Positions 20,911 to 33,486 of a stretch of 64,000 nucleotides of DNA are shown one piece after another. Both the position numbers and the translations under genes were made by a program. The notes under the pieces were generated by a model, which was given only the letters and a program-made list of their open reading frames with translations, did no database searches and was not told where the DNA came from. How positions within the stretch are numbered: the first letter of the stretch is position 1; each line of letters starts with the position of its first letter. This stretch comes from Lycorma delicatula (taxonomy: Eukaryota > Arthropoda > Insecta > Hemiptera > Fulgoridae), in the NCBI RefSeq assembly GCF_047948215.1, contig NC_134461.1, forward strand, positions 126,738,512-126,802,511, given 5' to 3'.

Positions 20911-23060
20911 GGTATCAGTTCTGTTGTAATAAGGGGGAGGTTTTTCAGTGGTCACGAATCCGACACTACCGTTTGCGCGGGCGAACGGTGGCTGGCCTGG
21001 CAGAGCTTTTCCCTCCTCCTACGAAGAAAGAAAAAAGTAAAATTACTCAAAAAAATTAAATGGGCAACATTTTGATTACGATTTTCATAGCCCGATGGTT
21101 TCTTTAAGTAAAAATATTTTCAATGCCTTTTAAAATTTGAAGGTAATTTCAAACAGAAAAATAGTTCGTTTCGAAGTAGAAGCAATTGCTAAATTTAATT
21201 TTTTTATGTTTTAAGTATTTAAAAAATATTTAAGACTTCCTGTACTTTGTTAGTAGCTTTATATAAATGGATTGAATTGAGAACATACATTTCTTAAAAA
21301 GATAATACTTTATATAATTTATCTTATTATATTGATTTATAAAACTTTAAACAGAAATTTTTTAAGTACTTTATTAATTGTAACGTTAAAATAGAAAATA
21401 AATCTTGCGTGCATTTTTTTACTTTTATTATTTATTTTATGCAGTTTACGTATTATATAATTTGCATATTTTATTACAAACCTCCATAAATATTTTAATG
21501 TATGGATTATTTTTATCATATAAATTATTTATTTACATCATACGAATATTTTAAAAATAAATAAAAAACTAATTTTATTCAGTTTAGCTAAATAAAGAAA
21601 TTATATACTACAAAAGCAGTTATATTAATGTACCCGTATTTGTGTGTTTATCAATACATTAAAAAAAAAAATTCTACCGCAGCTGTCAAGAAGTAGATCG
21701 CTTGGGAGTGCCAGGATTCTAAAATTAATATGTTATGAACTAGTAAAGTTGCCAAGTATGTGTTATTCGTTGCTTGAAAAAATATATATAAATAATGCTT
21801 TAATTTAATGAAAAAAAATTCTTGGCAGCATAATTTTGAGTTACAATATTTTGAAAATTTTCAAAATAAAATAAAATAATTTTTTTTACAAAGAAATATA
21901 CTGGGGATCTAGAAAACTTGGTGGTAATTACAATCATTAAAATATATTTTCAGGATGATAATTTTCTCAAGGAAAGGAATATGGATCCCTCTTGCGTATT
22001 TCTACATTTTTCTTTTTACTTTTAGTAGTATTTTTGTTGTTGTTCTTATTAGGATTTAATGTATTTTATTTCTTTTTTATTTTTGTCGTTTTTTTTAGTG
22101 TTCATCATTTTTGTAGTTATTTGTAAATCACACAATGGAATTTTCTTTATGGGTAATGATTTTTTTTTAAGATTTCTGCCGGGGAGGTAAATAAATAAAC
22201 CACTATGCAACTAGACTATTGTTAGCTTTACCTTGATAGGAATGTGTGAAGCCTGGCCGAGATTGTGGAGATTGATCGATGTTAAAAGAATAGATTCATT
22301 AAATATTCCAAGGACAATTAATTTTATAAATAAAAATAAGGAAATGTGACTATTACGAATTCAAGACACTTCAAAAAAAAAAAAATTAAAAAATATAATT
22401 TTTTAGATTTTGTCAAAAATCCTTCAGTTTTTTTTTTTAGGTCGGTGAATCGATTAAATATCATTTTAATTAATTTTAAATTTATAAAAATTTGGTTAAA
22501 TAGGGTCAAATAGAACGGCCAGCGAGATTACCCGACGTTGCCACCATCGGATTACTTTCTATGAAGCCAATTAAAAAGTATTGTATATCATAATTAACCC
22601 CAAGATATCGATGATTTACAGAATAGAATTCGAGAATCAGCGCAAAGTATCACTAGGGAATCATTGAATAATGCAATATCATTTTTTTTATAATCGACTG
22701 GCGCACTGACAAACAACAAAAGGAGGACACTTCGAACATTTATTAAAATGAAATGTAAATAAAGAAACTAACGTTATGCTTAATAAATATTTTTTGTTTT
22801 AAATAAATTTATTTGATAATATCCATTTAAGCAAATTTATATAAATATATTTATTTAACAGTTCCTTAAATTTATCCGTGTAATTTTTCCAAAATCCAAA
22901 CTTTATCCTGTCATCATTTTGAGTACAGACATCGTACCAATTCTGTATTTATACCATTTTTCTTGTCTTAAAGTGACTTTTAAAATGATTATCACGTGAA
23001 GGGTATTTCATTTAAATTACAACAAGAAATTCTACTTTATGTCAAAAGTAAAATTATCGG
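20911..23060. other. Unannotated stretch
   Basis: A GC-richer patch at 20,940-21,010 borders the SINE; the rest is AT-rich. Short open frames at 21,337-21,519 and 22,324-22,509 (minus strand) are Lys/Ile/Phe/Asn-rich and not credible as genes. Confidence 0.4.
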
Positions 23061-23256
23061 TACCTTTTCTGTAAGTTACAGTATCTATCTGACACGGTTT
23101 TTAAGTTGTTGAGGGGTTTCCATACTTTTGATTCACTGTGTTTATAACGTTTAAAAGGTTAAAGGTAAAGTACCTTTCTTGAAAGTTACAGTATTCTATC
23201 TGGAACGGTTTTAAAGTTGTTGAGGGTTTCCATACTTTTGATTCACTCTGTTTATA
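23061..23256. repeat. Direct duplication of an 80-bp unit
   Basis: The unit GTAAGTTACAGTATC...TTTGATTCACTGTGTTTATA occurs at about 23,061-23,142 and again, about 90% identical by eye, at about 23,177-23,256, in the same orientation with roughly 35 bp between. The repeated TCCATACTTTTGATTCACT end resembles a transposon terminal repeat, but its inverted partner was not found. Confidence 0.75.
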
Positions 23257-24264
23257 TTTCTTATAATTTAATTTTTTTATTTCTGCCAGAAAGAAAAAAA
23301 ATATCATTGGAATTGTAATAAAACATGAATTATGTATATTACATTTTTTCCTATTAAATTCTTGTTCAAGGTTAAGTTTTTTACTTTTTTATTATATTAT
23401 TTTGTGCAGATTTATTTATTTATTTATTACACATTAATAAATTTACTACAGATATTATTCCTGAGGCTCGTAAAAGATAATAATGATAAAATCTTACAGG
23501 CCTAATTGTATTAAATGAAATTAGATGTGATAAATCGTAAATTATTTTTATTACGATACGTATAACATAAATATAGTTTGAAGGATGAATTTATTAAAAT
23601 ACAATAACGAGCTTATTACATTATTTAAATCTATAATTGTATTTCCTTTTTTTTCTTTTCAGTTTTTATTTTAATGAATTTTAGATATAGTTGCCTATTA
23701 CATACTTTTTTGGTAGGCTTATTATATTTGATATTTATTTTTATTACACGTTTCCTAATATTAGATTATTTTTTAAAAGTAATATAGGCTATAAAATATA
23801 AATGGTAAACATTATTAACATTTATAGATGACCTTATTTTTTTTATACTAAATATATACTGCTTATTAATTGGTAATTTTTTTATTCTTCTACTGTTTAT
23901 AAATGTTTATTTAAATGTATTTTTGTTATTAATGTACTATATCATTTAAGTTCGTTTATGCTTGATTTTCAATGAAATTTTATTTTAAATATTCCCAGGT
24001 ATAAACTGTATAACAAATTAAAATTTAAAATAGACTTAATTATTTACTATTAAAAAACAAGTTACGCTTTCTTTGTACCCGTTATAATTTTATATTTTTG
24101 TACCTCGTTGAAAAAAAAATCAAAAACCTAATCCCATTAATTACGTCCTTTTTGAAAATAATAAAAACCAATGTACAGTTTCGTTCATTTTGGCAAAATG
24201 ATTATACCTTTTTCTGTTAACATCTAATTAACGAAAGAAAAAATATTTTTTTTTTACGATAAAT
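23257..24264. other. Unannotated AT-rich stretch
   Basis: No gene or shared repeat recognised. Confidence 0.4.
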
Positions 24265-24275
24265 AATTTAAATAG

Positions 24276-25291
24276 TAAAAAAATTAGGGTTCAAATACAG
24301 AGATAGAAGAACAATTGCTAACATGTACAGGAACCAGTCAGCAACAGTAACAATTGAAGAACATAAGAAAAAAGCCGTAATAAGAAAGGGAGTCCGACAG
24401 GAATGTTCCCTGTCTCCGTTACTTTTTAATCTTTACATGGAACTAGCAGTTAATGATGTTAAAGAACAATTTAGATTGGGAGTAACAGTACAAGGTGAGA
24501 TGATAAAGATGCTACAATTTGCTGATGATATAGTAATTCTAGCAGAGAGTAAAAACGATTTAGAAGAAACAATGAACGGCATAGATGAAGTCCTACGCAA
24601 GAACTATCGCATGAAAATAAACAAGAACAAAACAAAAGTAATGAAATGTAGTAGAAATAACAAAGTGGACCACTGAATGTGAAAATAGGAGGAGAAAAGA
24701 TTACGGAGGTAGAAGAATTTTGTTATTTGGGAGGTAGAATTACTAAAGATGGACGAAGCGGAGCGATATAAAATGCCGAATAGCACAAGCTAAACGAGCC
24801 TTCAGTAAGAAATATAATTTGTTTACATCAAAAATTAATTTAAATGTCAGGAAAATATTTTTGAAAGTATATGTTTGGAGCGTCGCTTTATATGGAAGTG
24901 AAACTTGGACGATCGGAGTATCTGAGAAGAAAAGATTAGAAGCTTTTGAAATGCGGTGCTATAGGAGAATGTTAAAAATCAGACGGGTGGATAAAGTGAC
25001 AAATGAAGAGGTATTGCGGCAAATAGATGAAGAAAGAAGCATTTGGAAAAATATAGTTAAAAGAAGAGACAGACTTATAGGCCACATATAAGGCATCCTG
25101 GAATAGTCGCTTTAATATTGGAAGGACAGGTAGAAGGAAAAAATTGTGTAGGCAGGCCACGTTTGGAATATGTAAAACAAATTGTTAGGGATGTAGGATG
25201 TAGAGGGTATACTGAAATGAAACGACTAGCACTAGATAGGGAATCTTGGAGAGCTGCATCAAACCAGTCAAATGACTGAAGACAAAAAAAA
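24276..25291 (+). mobile_element. LINE-A copy 2, 5'-truncated, with target-site duplication
   Basis: Plus-strand non-LTR retrotransposon. It encodes the second half of the reverse transcriptase: the block GVRQECSLSPLLFNLYME (Gly-to-Glu change in the usual RQGCSLSP), the active site LQFADDIVILAE, then GSETWTIGVSEKKR and RRDRLIGHI, and the family tail ending AASNQSND followed by a poly(A). Three or four small indels break the frame (near 24,665, 24,755, 25,088). The 11-bp TSD AATTTAAATAG is at 24,265-24,275 and 25,292-25,302. The first half of the RT and any endonuclease are missing. LINE-A clade is not assigned; it is RTE/CR1-like in general character. Confidence 0.9.
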
Positions 25292-25302
25292 AATTTAAAT
25301 AG

Positions 25303-27760
25303 ATTATTTCTTTTATTCCAAAAAAAAACTTTTCTAAGTTTATAGTAAAAGTAGGTTTTTTTTTGTATAAAAGTTTTTTTCTTCATTTGAAATTATTATT
25401 GATCAAAGTTTAGTTCAAATCTAGGGGGTCTGAAATATAAATGGAGTTTCTAATAGTTCAATGGAGATTGCTATACCCTCCATTGAGGGTATACCTCAAC
25501 ATGACATATGTTAATTGGTCAATCCATCCCCACGCTAAGCGTCAACTGAAATTTTTTAATCTTTGACCAATAGTACAAATGCATAATCATGTACAACTAT
25601 TTCTGCCATTCACATCACCAAAAATTTCAGTTAAATTGTTTTTTTTTTTCAATTGCTACAGATGTTTTTCTTCTGTTGTAATCTGTAAAAAAATTGTGAC
25701 CTTTCAGGAAGGCAAAATTAACAACGTTTTGGATAAACTGTTGGTTTCCAACATCTTTCAGTGATGTAATATCTAATCCTTTTCTAATTATTTAAAATTA
25801 AATTTATTGTTGTTGTTTCTTAACATTAATTATAGTAGTGTAAGGAGATAAAATTATCTTGTGAATTGAAATAAGAAAAGTTAAAAATATAGATTAATTA
25901 TTATTTTATTTATTTATATATACGAAATATGATAACACTTTAAAGTTGTTAAATATTACTAACTCTATTTCAAAAATAGTAGAATTCTCTTGTCAGGATG
26001 AGCTATCTGTTTTCTCCTAGTAAAACAGTAATTTCATTGAAAAATATGCTGCTAATTCGAAAGATTAATTCCAAAATCTTTTTCCATTAAATAATTTTTA
26101 GTTTTTATTAATAATAGAAACTGCCATAAAATGTTTCTATTTAATTTTATTTTTATTTCTATTTAAAAAATAAATTTAAAAAAACTGAAATAAATATTAT
26201 TTTAAATACAGAATGTTTTTAAAATGGTGGGCTGGCTATACTTTTTCGGATTTTACTTGTAAAACTAAACAAGAAATACACTTAAGAAAAATGCCAATTT
26301 CTCCTTCCTTCTCCCTCTGTCCGCCATTTTGTTATTTTTATATAAAATTTTTATCTCAAGTTCGGGTAGACCGATCACATTAATATTTTGTAAGCGTCTT
26401 GGTAATAAAGTTTTAAAATTAGTAAAAAATCAGAACTTAAATACCTTTGCAAATTGCAAATTGGCGGCCATGTCTATTTTTCAATCCGTTATATATTCAT
26501 AAATATTAGTTTTATCAAAATTTGTTTCATAACGATTCTAAAAGTTTTGATAGAGTTCGGTTCATCGTTAAGATAAGCTAATATATTAATAAAAAAAAGT
26601 AATAATACCACAGAAATCTATCGATCTTTAATACTTAAAATTTATAGTTAATCGATTCACTTTTTACTAATTAAATGTTGGAAGATTAAAGTTGTCCGAT
26701 TCATATGAAACAACTACTGTCGGTTCATATAATTTGTTAGATTAGGGTAGTATGTCTACAACTTTGTATATAAATATATATTAAGAATGCGTTATTTTTT
26801 CATATTTTAATCGGAGAAGATGTAAGCTGTAAACAATTTAATAGATTGACAGATGTGACGGGTGATGAATCTTTCTAGTCAAGTAAGCTGCTTCAACCTA
26901 GTTCGGCTTTTAATAAATCATTTGTTTATAATATTTATAATAATAGTATATGTAATATTGCATCTTTTTATATAAATTTAATGTTATCTACTGAAATCTA
27001 ATTTTGTAGCCTAGATTTATAATTTTTGTGTTTTATTTTTAGGAATATCTGTCCGAGACTGATTAATACAGTTAGGTTATTATTTTTTTCTTTAGTATTA
27101 TTATTATTATTTTATGAAATTGTTTTGCGTATGTATTAAAAATTAAGTTCATTATTAATAAATTTTTACAATTTTATAATTCCGTATTTTTTTTTGTCTG
27201 AATATTTAATACGGCACCTAGATTAAATTATTAAAAAAGATTTAAAAAAATATATATAATTATCATAATGGAATTTAAAAATTCTATATTAAGAGTAACG
27301 AATTTGAATAAAGTATGCGAGTATAAACGTGACGGTTTTATTTTGAGAGGTTTTTCTTCTTTTTTTAAAAAAAAAGAAAAGAAGAATCTTCTCTGTTCAA
27401 ATTAACTCCCGTTACTTCACGCTATTATAAAAGCTGGTATTATTAACTGCTAAATTTATATTAAAAAAAATAATAATAATGAAATAAAATAAAAATAATT
27501 AAGAATGTAATCCTTAATCTCGTACTTCACTCGTTGAATCACGTTGTATAAGAGAACAGAATGCTGGTATTTGAACTGACAAAACGTCTGTTAAAAACCA
27601 CAAAATATGTAATAAAATTACGTAGATATAATAGTGTTTTGTCATTCATACAAGGACTGAAGAAAGGTCACTGTACTGTTCTGTACTGTACTGTCATATA
27701 CAACTGTCATATTGAAGCGGACATAGTTCAACTAAGTATTTTTGGTTCAATGTTTTTATC
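25303..27760. other. Unannotated AT-rich stretch with one small hairpin
   Basis: A perfect 9-bp hairpin TATACCCTC/GAGGGTATA with a 4-nt loop is at 25,472-25,493. At 26,210-26,500 phrases such as GGCGGCCATGT recall sequences near Rep-B. Open frames at 25,579-25,764 and 27,561-27,872 have no recognisable product, and the second runs into a microsatellite. Confidence 0.4.
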
Positions 27761-27792
27761 TGTGTGTGTGTGTGTGTGTGTGTGCTCTCGCT

Positions 27793-27841
<49 letters not shown>

Positions 27842-27856
27842 ATACACACACACACA
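27761..27856. repeat. (TG)n-spacer-(CA)n microsatellite pair
   Basis: 24 bp of TG, a 10-nt spacer CTCTCGCTCT, then about 42 bp of CA, then a CA variant to 27,856. The two runs are reverse complements, so the locus can form a hairpin with a perfect stem of up to 24 bp. Apparent frames on both strands (27,561-27,988) are artefacts. Confidence 0.95.
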
Positions 27857-28499
27857 ATTATTCTTTTTTTAATCTTCCAATTACTACATTTTCTCATTCT
27901 ACTTATGATAATCAGATTTTGTGGAGTGTATTTGGAGTCAAGCCGATTTAGTGTGGATTCAAACATACGTTGTATCTTATTATATTAAGAATTCGCTTTT
28001 CATTATTGAGTAACGATTGTGGTGAATTATTTTTAATATTTAAATTAAGAATTTCTTATTTTTCTTGCTCTTGTAAAAAGTTAACAATAAAATTCTATGA
28101 TAATGTTATGTAATAATTGTTTAGTCGATCCCCAACAGTTTGCGATCTGTATATTTTATTGAAAAGTTTTATTCAAAATTATATCTATAAGCAAAATATA
28201 TAAATTTTAAAAGAAATTAAAGTACAGCCATCTTAATTCAAACTTTTTGAAGGACTAATTAAAGAAGAATGAACTTTAAATTTGGCATATTATATTTTTA
28301 AGTAAATAGATATTTCAAAAATAAAACAAACTAAAAAAAAATTCGTCGCTCTTACAGGCAAATGTACATTTATTATGTAACCGTGTGGGGGAGGGGATAT
28401 GAAAAAAATCTTACTTCATATTATGTAAAGAAAGAAAGGAGTGAGTGGAAAATTCGTAACTTTTCTTTGGCAAAAATTATTCAAAGTAAAACGATATTT
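27857..28499. other. Unannotated AT-rich stretch
   Basis: No gene or shared repeat recognised. Confidence 0.4.
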
Positions 28500-28668
28500 T
28501 CGTCGTGGTAGATCAGTTGATTTCGAAGTCGAGAATTCTAAAAATCAAATCCTAATAAAGATAATTGCTTTTATTCGGATTTGAATACTATATCGTGGAT
28601 ACCGGTGTACTTTGGTGGTTGGGTTTCAATTAACCACACGTCTCAGGAATGGTAGGCCTAAGTTTGTT
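28500..28668 (+). mobile_element. SINE-1 copy, both ends short
   Basis: Starts inside the head (GATCAGTTGATTTCGAAGTC), has the box B-like AATCAAATCCTAATAAAG, and follows the family body through GGATACCGGTGTACTTTG to GGCCTAAGTTTGTTAC. The same shortened 3' region occurs in the plus-strand copy near 13.6 kb, so this is a subfamily trait. No TSD seen. Confidence 0.75.
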
Positions 28669-29749
28669 ACATTTACCGGTCTAGTTACAATGCAATGATA
28701 AGTCGCTAATGAATGTAATCGTTCATGCGACTATAAATAAAAATATTTAAAAAAAACAATATTTATATAATTTTATTGCAGATGTAATCTAATTTTAAAT
28801 TTAAAAACTATGTATAACCATAGTTAAAACATTAAAGAAGTTACAGTCTCGTTCAACGGTTATTCCCTTTAAATTGATTTTTATTTATAAGTCGGTGACG
28901 TATTTAATTTCTGCCAGGGATGTATAAAGCTTAAAAAATAATTAAATTTTTTCCATTAAAATTTGTTTATTAAAGAAAACGAATTATAAATCGAAGGTTT
29001 CTTTTTTTCTAAATATCAGAGTTTTAAGGATTCCATTTCTAATAGTTTAAAAATAGGCAACGTACTACGCTTTGAAATATACTTCTTATAAATGTATGTA
29101 TGGTTTTTTGTTTTTTTTTTTAATTAGTGCTTATATATTCTGAAATATGAAAATATTTATGTAATAAATATTTAATGATTTAATGACGTTACTATTCCGC
29201 CGTTGCATTCGAAAGGTCTCGAGTTCAAATTTCAGTTAGGCATGGCATTTTTCATATGCTGCAAAATTTCTATTCAATATTCCCACGCATAAGTTTTAAA
29301 GTTTACACGGTGAATTACTTATAAAACAATTTAATATTATTTAAACAATAATCTTAATTTTTTTTTAGATTAATCAACATTTTTTTAATTTTTAATTCAA
29401 AACGAATTTTACGTTCCTTTTTTTATCAATGGATTAGAATAAATAATCATTCCTGATCTATTAACTTTTATTATCTGTTGAGTAGAATAAAATATTTAAT
29501 TTTATTATTGATTGAGTTATCTGGATGTAATTTAACTTATAATCCTCGATTTCAATAATAACATCTGTTTAAAAACAATATACGATATATTCTTAATTTG
29601 TTTTCAAAGCTAAGTAATGCGATAAAATACAGAAAATAAGTTTTTTATTATTTTTCTTTTGTTTTATTTATAATGTTTTGGATCAGTTGCAATATTGTAT
29701 TATATGAATTCGTTGTATTGAAATTATTTACCGTGAAATCAAATCATTC
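28669..29749. other. AT-rich stretch with a faint tRNA-like motif
   Basis: At 29,205-29,290, TCTCGAGTTCAAATTTCAG followed by CATGGCATTTTTCATATGC vaguely resembles the SINE-2 head and body at 60.5 kb. The match is too weak to call an insertion. Otherwise nothing seen. Confidence 0.3.
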
Positions 29750-30190
29750 TACAGTTCACGACTCTTAATTTCGTGATTCCCGCACAGGATCAAGGGGCTA
29801 CCGCACATTACCTCTGGAAATCGAAAATGCATGTATGTGCATTAGTCAGTTATTATAATCCTTCGTATGGAAATGATTTTTGTCGGTCGATTCTCGTCCC
29901 GAGAATTGATTTAGATAATAATAGTATTTCTATTTTGTTATGGTGGTTTTTTTTTGCATTACGTTCGTTTGTGGTACGAACGAGCGTGATTCAGCGTATT
30001 GTAACGGAAACAAACGAACTTGACTCGGTACGGTGCTAATTACGATCTGATTCCTTGACGATTTATACGTCTAATGGACCGGGTCACGATGACCGCTCAC
30101 GATTGCGACTGCTACGGCTACCCTAATATGTTGTTCGCTCGGAAATACCGATGTTATGTTATGTTATTATTCTACGCCTTTATGGTTTGC
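29750..30190. other. CpG-containing, less AT-rich island, possible single-copy sequence
   Basis: Composition is much more balanced than the flanks, with many CpG dinucleotides and inverted motifs (for example CGTTCGTTTGTGGTACGAACG near 29,962-29,982). No match to repeats elsewhere in the window, no poly(A). A frame of 88 codons (29,773-30,039) has no recognisable product. It could be a host regulatory element or untranslated exon. Confidence 0.3.
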
Positions 30191-30517
30191 GGCCATTTAT
30201 GTTAAAATATAAAAAAATAATTTAAAATGGTCCACCTACGTTAATCTTACCGGATAAATAAGTGCTGTATTATGTCGCATATACGATTATTTATATTTTA
30301 TTGCTCGATGTAGTTTTAAAATTATTTTCGATTTAATCCTTTTTTTATAATTGATTCTTGATTTAGGGTACAACTTGTACATAAATGTGTTAAAATAATT
30401 TAATTTACGGCTTCTGCGGTGATCTGTTCTACGGTTTTATTTTATTTAATATCTTCATGTTTATTTCCTTGATATTATTTAATTTGTTTATATTTTAAAT
30501 AAGAACTTTAAAATAAG

Positions 30518-30722
30518 GCCGACCCTCATAGCCCAGGTGAACCCCGGAACCAACTCAGGGGCTCCTACGGCCTCACGAGTCCTACCACAGGGCCGCGCAT
30601 CTTGCTTTCCTCGCAATTTCCGTGTCACAGGGGGACGGCGTTCTTGGGGACACCGGGAGAGCTCGCTACAGTCGCCAGTCCTGTCTATCTAGAGGACTCC
30701 GCCCCCGGACCCCCTTACTGTT
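30518..30722 (-). repeat. Rep-E copy 1, GC-rich repeat
   Basis: A GC-rich patch in an AT-rich setting. Read on the minus strand it begins GGGGGTCCGGGGGCGGAG and continues GACTGGCGACTGTAGCGAGC; the same series in plus orientation starts at about 31,166. GC content and layout suggest the 3' untranslated part of a GC-rich LINE, but this is a guess. Confidence 0.6.
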
Positions 30723-31163
30723 CGTTATCTGCATAATTATGAGAATAATACTGATAAACAATTAACAATTAAAGTATTCAGGCTTTATAGAAACTTGAAA
30801 AAGAAACTAAATTACAAAAGACAGATTATAATAGTAGCTATGGTAACCAGACCGAGCTACTAGCTTCCTTGCAGGTTAAAATATTAAAAATATTCATTAT
30901 TTCTTCGCCCGCAAACGGAGTGAAGTTGTGAATTAAAGATACTCATTAATGAAAAAATAGATTTATCCTTTTACTTCATTGTCATATTTCTGCCACCATC
31001 GCAAAGAAATAAGTTATGAATTTTTCGTCGTTAAAAGTGTGTGTACTTCAGTTAACGTAGTTACTATTATTCGATCGTTTGTAATTTAGTTTTTTTTCAG
31101 ATTTATGTTTTTTTTTAATTGTTATTTATCACTATTAATTTCACAACCATGAGGATAAAAAAC
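30723..31163. other. AT-rich spacer between inverted Rep-E copies
   Basis: No gene or shared repeat recognised. Confidence 0.4.
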
Positions 31164-31372
31164 GGTGCGGGGGTCCAGGGGACGGAGCCCTCTGGGTAGA
31201 TGGGAATGGCGACTGAACAAAGCTCTGCGGGTGTTCAGGGAGCCGGTCCTCTTGGCAGATTGGGAACGGCGACCGTCAGGTGGGCCCCGAGCAGTCCCTG
31301 AGTTGCATCCAGGAATGGTCTGGGCTAATCTGAGCCCCGTGAATCCAGGTTTTGGCTAGATTGGCCGGATAG
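31164..31372 (+). repeat. Rep-E copy 2, GC-rich repeat, inverted relative to copy 1
   Basis: Begins GCGGGGGTCCAGGGGACGGA and follows with GGCGACTGAACAAAGCTCT, aligned by eye with the reverse complement of 30,518-30,722 for over 100 bp; later parts (TCCCTGAGTTGCATCCAGG) also align. The open frame of 64 codons through it is probably not a gene. Confidence 0.6.
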
Positions 31373-31613
31373 TATATACATAAAGTTTGATTGATTTTAA
31401 TATTATTTTTTGAAAAAACTTCACTGTATGAAACAATATTATAGCCGTTACTTTTTACTATGAAACAAAAGAAAAAAAGATTATTCTTATAAACTATTTT
31501 ACAAATTGTTATATTTTTTTTTAATAGAGTTAAAATTTAAATATAAACACAAGAAAAGTTAATTACTTTTAATCCTTTTTTTTTAGTAATCTTATAACAA
31601 TTAAAGAAAATAG

Positions 31614-32345
31614 TTTTTTTTTTGTTTTTTTTTTTTACTTTTAAGACCATAATGGACCACTGTAGTTCACTTTTTTTTGGCAAGTTCTTTCTTTTCTTGC
31701 TGATTTGTTGTTTTTCAGCTTTTCTTTTTTGCCATTAATTTTTAAGGGTTTCAGATCTTCTTGTCCTTTCTTGTTCATAGTACACCCGGCTTATTATTTT
31801 CTTGGTTATTGATAGGAATCTTGTTTCTTTATTTTTTAATTTCTCATAGTTTCCGGTTTTCGTTTTTAGGTTTTCACGGGTTATGTCTAATTCCTCCATG
31901 TCTTTCTGTACTTCGTATAACCGGTTCGGTCTGCTTTTCTTGTTCCAGAAAAGTTCGATTATCCGTCTGATAAGTCTGGTCTCTTCCGTTCTGAAAATAT
32001 GTCCTAGAAAGGAAATTCTCTTCTTTCTTAATTTATTAGTTATCGGGATGATCGTTTTGTAAATCTCTTCGTTTGGAATAATTCTCCAGATCCCGTCGTT
32101 TTTAATGTTTTTCCCGATGCATCGTCGTAGAATTTGTCTTTCAATCTTTTCCAGTTTGTCGGTAAACCTTGTCTGGTACGGTCCAAATACGGTTTCGCAT
32201 CCGTAAAGTATTTCCGGTCGGATAACTGCGTTATAATGTCTTATTTTTGTGTTTATGGACATGCATTTTTTGTTATTGATGTTTTGTATTTTTATTGTGG
32301 CTTTGATGAGTTTATTTATTCTTTCATTCCAGTTTGAATTGTCTT
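31614..32345 (-). mobile_element. LINE-B copy 2, C-terminal reverse-transcriptase part
   Basis: One clean minus-strand frame (31,735-32,262) encodes 175 residues: RHYNAVIRPEILYGCETVFG, then IWRIIPNEEIYKTIIPITN, RKKRISFLGHIFRTEE, and a Lys/Arg-rich end. This is the region after the polymerase domain of a non-LTR retrotransposon, often containing the LGH(I/L)xR block. More decayed sequence continues to about 32,345. The left end has poly(T) runs, the LINE poly(A) tail on the opposite strand, preceded by a family 3' motif (GGACCACTGTAGT). The 5' part with the RT active site is absent. Confidence 0.85.
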
Positions 32346-32759
32346 GGAGGTTGTTTATTATTGTGTTTATTTATAGTAATTATGACGTAATAAATAATGT
32401 ACAGTTAAACAATAAATAACTGTGATGTTTTTTGTTTTCTTTTTAATTGTAATTGAAAATTTTTAATTTTTTATAATTATTTTAGTTTTTTCATTCTCAT
32501 CATTATGAACTATTTTTTTTTTTTTTTTAAATTATTTAAATTACATTTTTTCATCATTAGACAATACCAAACCTAATTGTTGTACATTAATACGTATAAT
32601 ACTACCCAATTAATGTTATTTTGTAATTTCCTTTCTATTTTGTGTTTTTAATTATTAGTACTTTTATTAATCAATTTTCATTATCATTATCGCATATTTT
32701 GTATATCGTAAAGTCCATACATCCTTTATTAAATTAAAAACGTGTTCTAAGAAAAAAAA
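32346..32759. other. Unannotated AT-rich stretch
   Basis: No gene or shared repeat recognised. Confidence 0.4.
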
Positions 32760-33130
32760 TTAATAAAGTATGGGAACCTTTAAATAACTTTTGAGTAGTA
32801 AAACGTAGAAAAATGAAATTTAGCAAAATGTATCCTTCTAAATATCCAAGATGCTATTCAAAAGTTTTAAATGGAAAGGAATGTCGATTGTGACATTAAT
32901 TTAAAAAGTAATTGAGAAACAAAAATTTGATGTAAAATACATCGGGCTACAACCCCCAACAAAAATGGTGGTTATTTAATATTTTTCACAGATTGTTTCA
33001 AAAATAATATACAGTAAATCATAAATAACTGTTCAATAGTGAAACACAAAACAAAATAGTAAATGTTTCTACCTCAAAACTATTTGTTTTGAGATATGAA
33101 ACCACTACGTGGAGTACAGTGAAGGTTCCT
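32760..33130 (+). repeat. Rep-B copy 2, unclassified interspersed repeat
   Basis: Shares CCTTTAAATAACTTTTGAG and GTAGAAAAATGAAATTT with copy 1 (20,005) and ATCGGGCTACAAC...AAAATGGTGGTTATTT, TTTTTCACAGATTGTTTCAA and ACTGTTCAATAGTGAAACAC with copy 3 (40,850). Non-coding. Confidence 0.5.
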
Positions 33131-33486
33131 TTAAAAAGTGATTTCTATGTTCTCTAAATATTACAGATGTTAAGTAAAATAAGGCAAATACGCCATCTTG
33201 TATTGATAGATAAAACATTAAAATAGAATTTCAACAACAAAATTTGTTGAAAATTATTATCTTTGATAATATTCAATTAACCAATAAGATGTTTAGAATA
33301 GATCTTTCAACTTCATTACGTTCTGTAATATTCCTAAGTCCAACCAATCGTTTCAATATTTACTTCGGGATACTTACCTTACAAAATAATTTCGTTCCTA
33401 GATATTATTGAGAAGAAATGATTGCTTAGAAAGACCATTCTATTGCATGTAGTGATAGAATAAACCTATTAGAAAAGTACAGGGTA

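Noticed and set aside
27561..27988. Overlapping open frames on both strands
   Set aside because: They exist because of the TG/CA microsatellite; flanks show no recognisable protein.
29773..30039. Host exon following the acceptor-like CCCGCACAG
   Set aside because: No recognisable protein, no donor or partner exon identified; kept only as a possible regulatory or exon island.
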